From Desulfovibrio piger (GTDB lineage Bacteria > Desulfobacterota > Desulfovibrionia > Desulfovibrionales > Desulfovibrionaceae), in contig NZ_OX636706.1 of the NCBI RefSeq assembly GCF_951793255.1, positions 310,001-374,000 on the forward strand: a DNA stretch of 64,000 nucleotides, read 5' to 3'. The translations under genes and the position numbers were made by a program. The notes below the pieces were generated by a model. The model saw only the letters and a list, made by a program, of their open reading frames with translations, did not search any database and had not been told where the DNA came from. Positions 62,349 to 64,000 of the stretch are shown here, in pieces. The number at the start of each line of letters is the position of its first letter. Position 1 is the first letter of the stretch.

Positions 62349-64000
62349 CCGCGTCTCCCCCGTCCTGCGGGACGGCGAGTCCCGTGCCCGCCATCCCGGC
62401 GGGCCTGTCCTTTGCCGCGCACGGGACGCTGCCCGTCGCGGTCACGGCCCTTGCGCTGATGCGGCAATTTGGCATGACGGGCCGGAGCCTTGCCCGGTCG
62501 TCCCTGCCGCCCGCGCGACACACGTCCGCCGCGGCGGGCCGCCACGCCCAGCTCCGTGGGCAGCAGGCGGATCTCCAGACGGCCGCTGTGCACTTCGGCC
62601 AGCACCACCTCGAGGGACTGGCCCATGCTCCAGCACAGGCCCGAGCGCTGCCCCACCAGACACTGGCGGCGGGCATCGAAGTCGTACCAGTCGTCGCCCA
62701 GATCCTCCACGCGGATCATGCCCTCCACGGGCATCTCGCTCAGTTCCACGAACAGGCCGAATTCATTGACACCGGCCACCACGCCCCTAAAGCGCTCGCC
62801 CACGCGGCCCTCAAGGGCCATGCAGGCCAGACGCCGGGCCATCTCGCGCTCGCAGTCCAGGGCCTCCCGCTCGCGCCGGTTGAGCTGGTCAGCCACGCGC
62901 AACAGCTTCTGCCCGGCAGGCAGGGCACCGCCGTACAGCCCCAGGCTGGCCTTGAGCGCCCGATGCACCAGCAGGTCGGCATAACGGCGGATGGGCGAGG
63001 TGAAGTGGCAGTACGCACGGGACGCCAGACCGAAGTGCCCTTCGTTCTCCGGCTGGTAGCGGGCCTGGGGCATGGCCCGCAGGCACAGGCGCCCCACCAG
63101 GAACTCCCTGTCCGAACCCTGCACGTCCCGCAGGATGCCCTGCAGGGCCGAGGCCGCGGGCTTCACGGGCACCAGTTCGGGGTCGATGGCTTCCAGGGAG
63201 TCGAACAGGCTCTCCAGCCGCTCGGGATCGGGCTGGGGATGCACGCGATAGAGGAAAGGCTCCTTCGGGGCCCCCTCCGGGCTGCCGTCGGCTTTCAGGC
63301 CGCCCAGATGACGGGCCACGGCCTCGTTGGCCGCGATCATGAATTCTTCGATGAGGCGGTGGGCGTCGTGGCGCACACGGCGGGACACGCGCAGCAGGCG
63401 GCCCTTGTCGTCAAAGCCGTATTCCGGTTCCGGCAGGTCGAAATCCAGGCTGCCCCGGCGCTGCCGGGCCTCACGCAGGCAACGGTACAGTTCGAAAGCC
63501 GTCTCCAGCATGTCCAGCACTTCCTGCCCGCGCGGTCCGGCGGCCAGCGCGGCACGGGCCTGCTCGTCCCTGTCCAGCAGGCAGGCCTTGACCTGATCGT
63601 AGGTCAGGCGGGCCGCCGAACGCATGACCACCGCCGCGAAGCGCGGCCTGCCCGGCTGCCCGGTGGCGGAAAAGGGGATCTCGGCCAGCATGGCCAGCCG
63701 GTCTTCGTCAGGACGCAGGCTGCACAGGCCGTCGCACAGGGCGGGCGGCAGCATGGGCTCCACCGACGTGGGGAAATACCAGGAATTGCCGCGCGCCAGG
63801 GCTTCGGTATCCAGCGCCGAGCGCGGGCGCACATAATGGCTCACGTCGGCGATGGCCACACGCAGGAGCCAGCCCCCGCCGGGACGGGCCTCCACCTGCA
63901 CGGCATCGTCGAAGTCGCGGGCATCGGCGCCGTCGATGGTCACCAGCGGCAATGCGCGCACGTCCTCGCGCCCGGCCATGTCGGCATGCTGGGGCGCGGA
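62345..64000 (-). CDS. rnr: Ribonuclease R (N-terminus outside the window)
   Basis: This 3'-5' exoribonuclease degrades structured RNA. The frame is open to the window edge, so the cold-shock/OB N-terminal domains are cut off. What is present is the RNB catalytic domain with the metal-binding aspartates in DGADARDFDDAV, the YCHFTSPIRRYADLLVHRAL motif, a C-terminal S1 domain (GVVAGVNEFGLFVEL) and a lysine/arginine-rich tail, which marks RNase R rather than RNase II. It overlaps murJ by 4 bases. Confidence 0.92.
   Translation of the reverse strand, partial: SAPQHADMAGREDVRALPLVTIDGADARDFDDAVQVEARPGGGWLLRVAIADVSHYVRPRSALDTEALARGNSWYFPTSVEPMLPPALCDGLCSLRPDEDRLAMLAEIPFSATGQPGRPRFAAVVMRSAARLTYDQVKACLLDRDEQARAALAAGPRGQEVLDMLETAFELYRCLREARQRRGSLDFDLPEPEYGFDDKGRLLRVSRRVRHDAHRLIEEFMIAANEAVARHLGGLKADGSPEGAPKEPFLYRVHPQPDPERLESLFDSLEAIDPELVPVKPAASALQGILRDVQGSDREFLVGRLCLRAMPQARYQPENEGHFGLASRAYCHFTSPIRRYADLLVHRALKASLGLYGGALPAGQKLLRVADQLNRREREALDCEREMARRLACMALEGRVGERFRGVVAGVNEFGLFVELSEMPVEGMIRVEDLGDDWYDFDARRQCLVGQRSGLCWSMGQSLEVVLAEVHSGRLEIRLLPTELGVAARRGGRVSRGRQGRPGKAPARHAKLPHQRKGRDRDGQRPVRGKGQARRDGGHGTRRPAGRGRRG

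Overview
The window reads as a chromosomal segment of a GC-rich, anaerobic, sulfate-reducing deltaproteobacterium of the Desulfovibrio type. The main pointers are a periplasmic two-subunit [FeFe] hydrogenase with a Tat-type small subunit, a Desulfovibrio-style outer-membrane porin, a tripartite tricarboxylate transporter, an NhaD antiporter, and amino-acid uptake by an array of binding proteins. SpeG, an HdeA/HdeB-like acid-stress protein and a guanidinium-exporter-type SMR pump would suit a gut-associated species. The species call is inference; no rRNA or tRNA gene was found in the window.

Layout. 0.2-3.2 kb: tctABC transporter operon. 3.3-4.05 kb: IS200-type element. 4.1-5.6 kb: porin. 5.7-9.3 kb: a LacI-family regulator divergent from an MFS carrier and a GpdQ-like phosphodiesterase, with matching AT-rich palindromic sites between them. 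9.8-17.3 kb: single genes (B3/B4-domain protein, phosphomannomutase, EamA exporter, Fe-S flavoprotein, SMR pump, LysR regulator, CrcB, K+ channel). 17.4-22.8 kb: a ybhGFSR-type ABC exporter. 23.4-32.3 kb: a [FeFe] hydrogenase island on the minus strand with a TM1266-like regulator, hydA, hydB, hydG, hydE, hydF, a 28-residue membrane peptide not previously visible as a gene call, and a separate group B [FeFe] hydrogenase with its own promoter that carries a Rex-like site. 32.3-36.7 kb: SPOR protein, unknown exported protein, hypA-hypB, AMIN protein. 36.7-44.1 kb: ctpA-yibQ-proC operon, nhaD, speG, a TrmH-type methyltransferase and an exported unknown. 44.3-47.2 kb: uvrA.

47.6-51.1 kb holds the most unusual structure: an autotransporter-like gene split by a 1.37-kb mosaic of IS5, recombinase and IS1 fragments around an intact hdeA/B-like gene. 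Removing the insert together with one copy of a 5-bp flanking repeat restores the reading frame exactly. 51.4-53.3 kb: GNAT acetyltransferase and a frameshifted O-antigen-ligase-like gene. 53.4-58.5 kb: NYN protein, then three tandem paralogous solute-binding proteins, each with its own near-identical promoter, followed by one permease and one ATPase. 58.6-64.0 kb: mnmA, an exported unknown, murJ and a truncated ribonuclease R gene running off the window edge.

A family of about 100-bp hairpin repeats occurs four times (about 12.0, 12.3, 23.05 and 25.4 kb) as two inverted pairs; the second pair brackets hydF. Most recognised operons end in clear intrinsic terminators, listed below.
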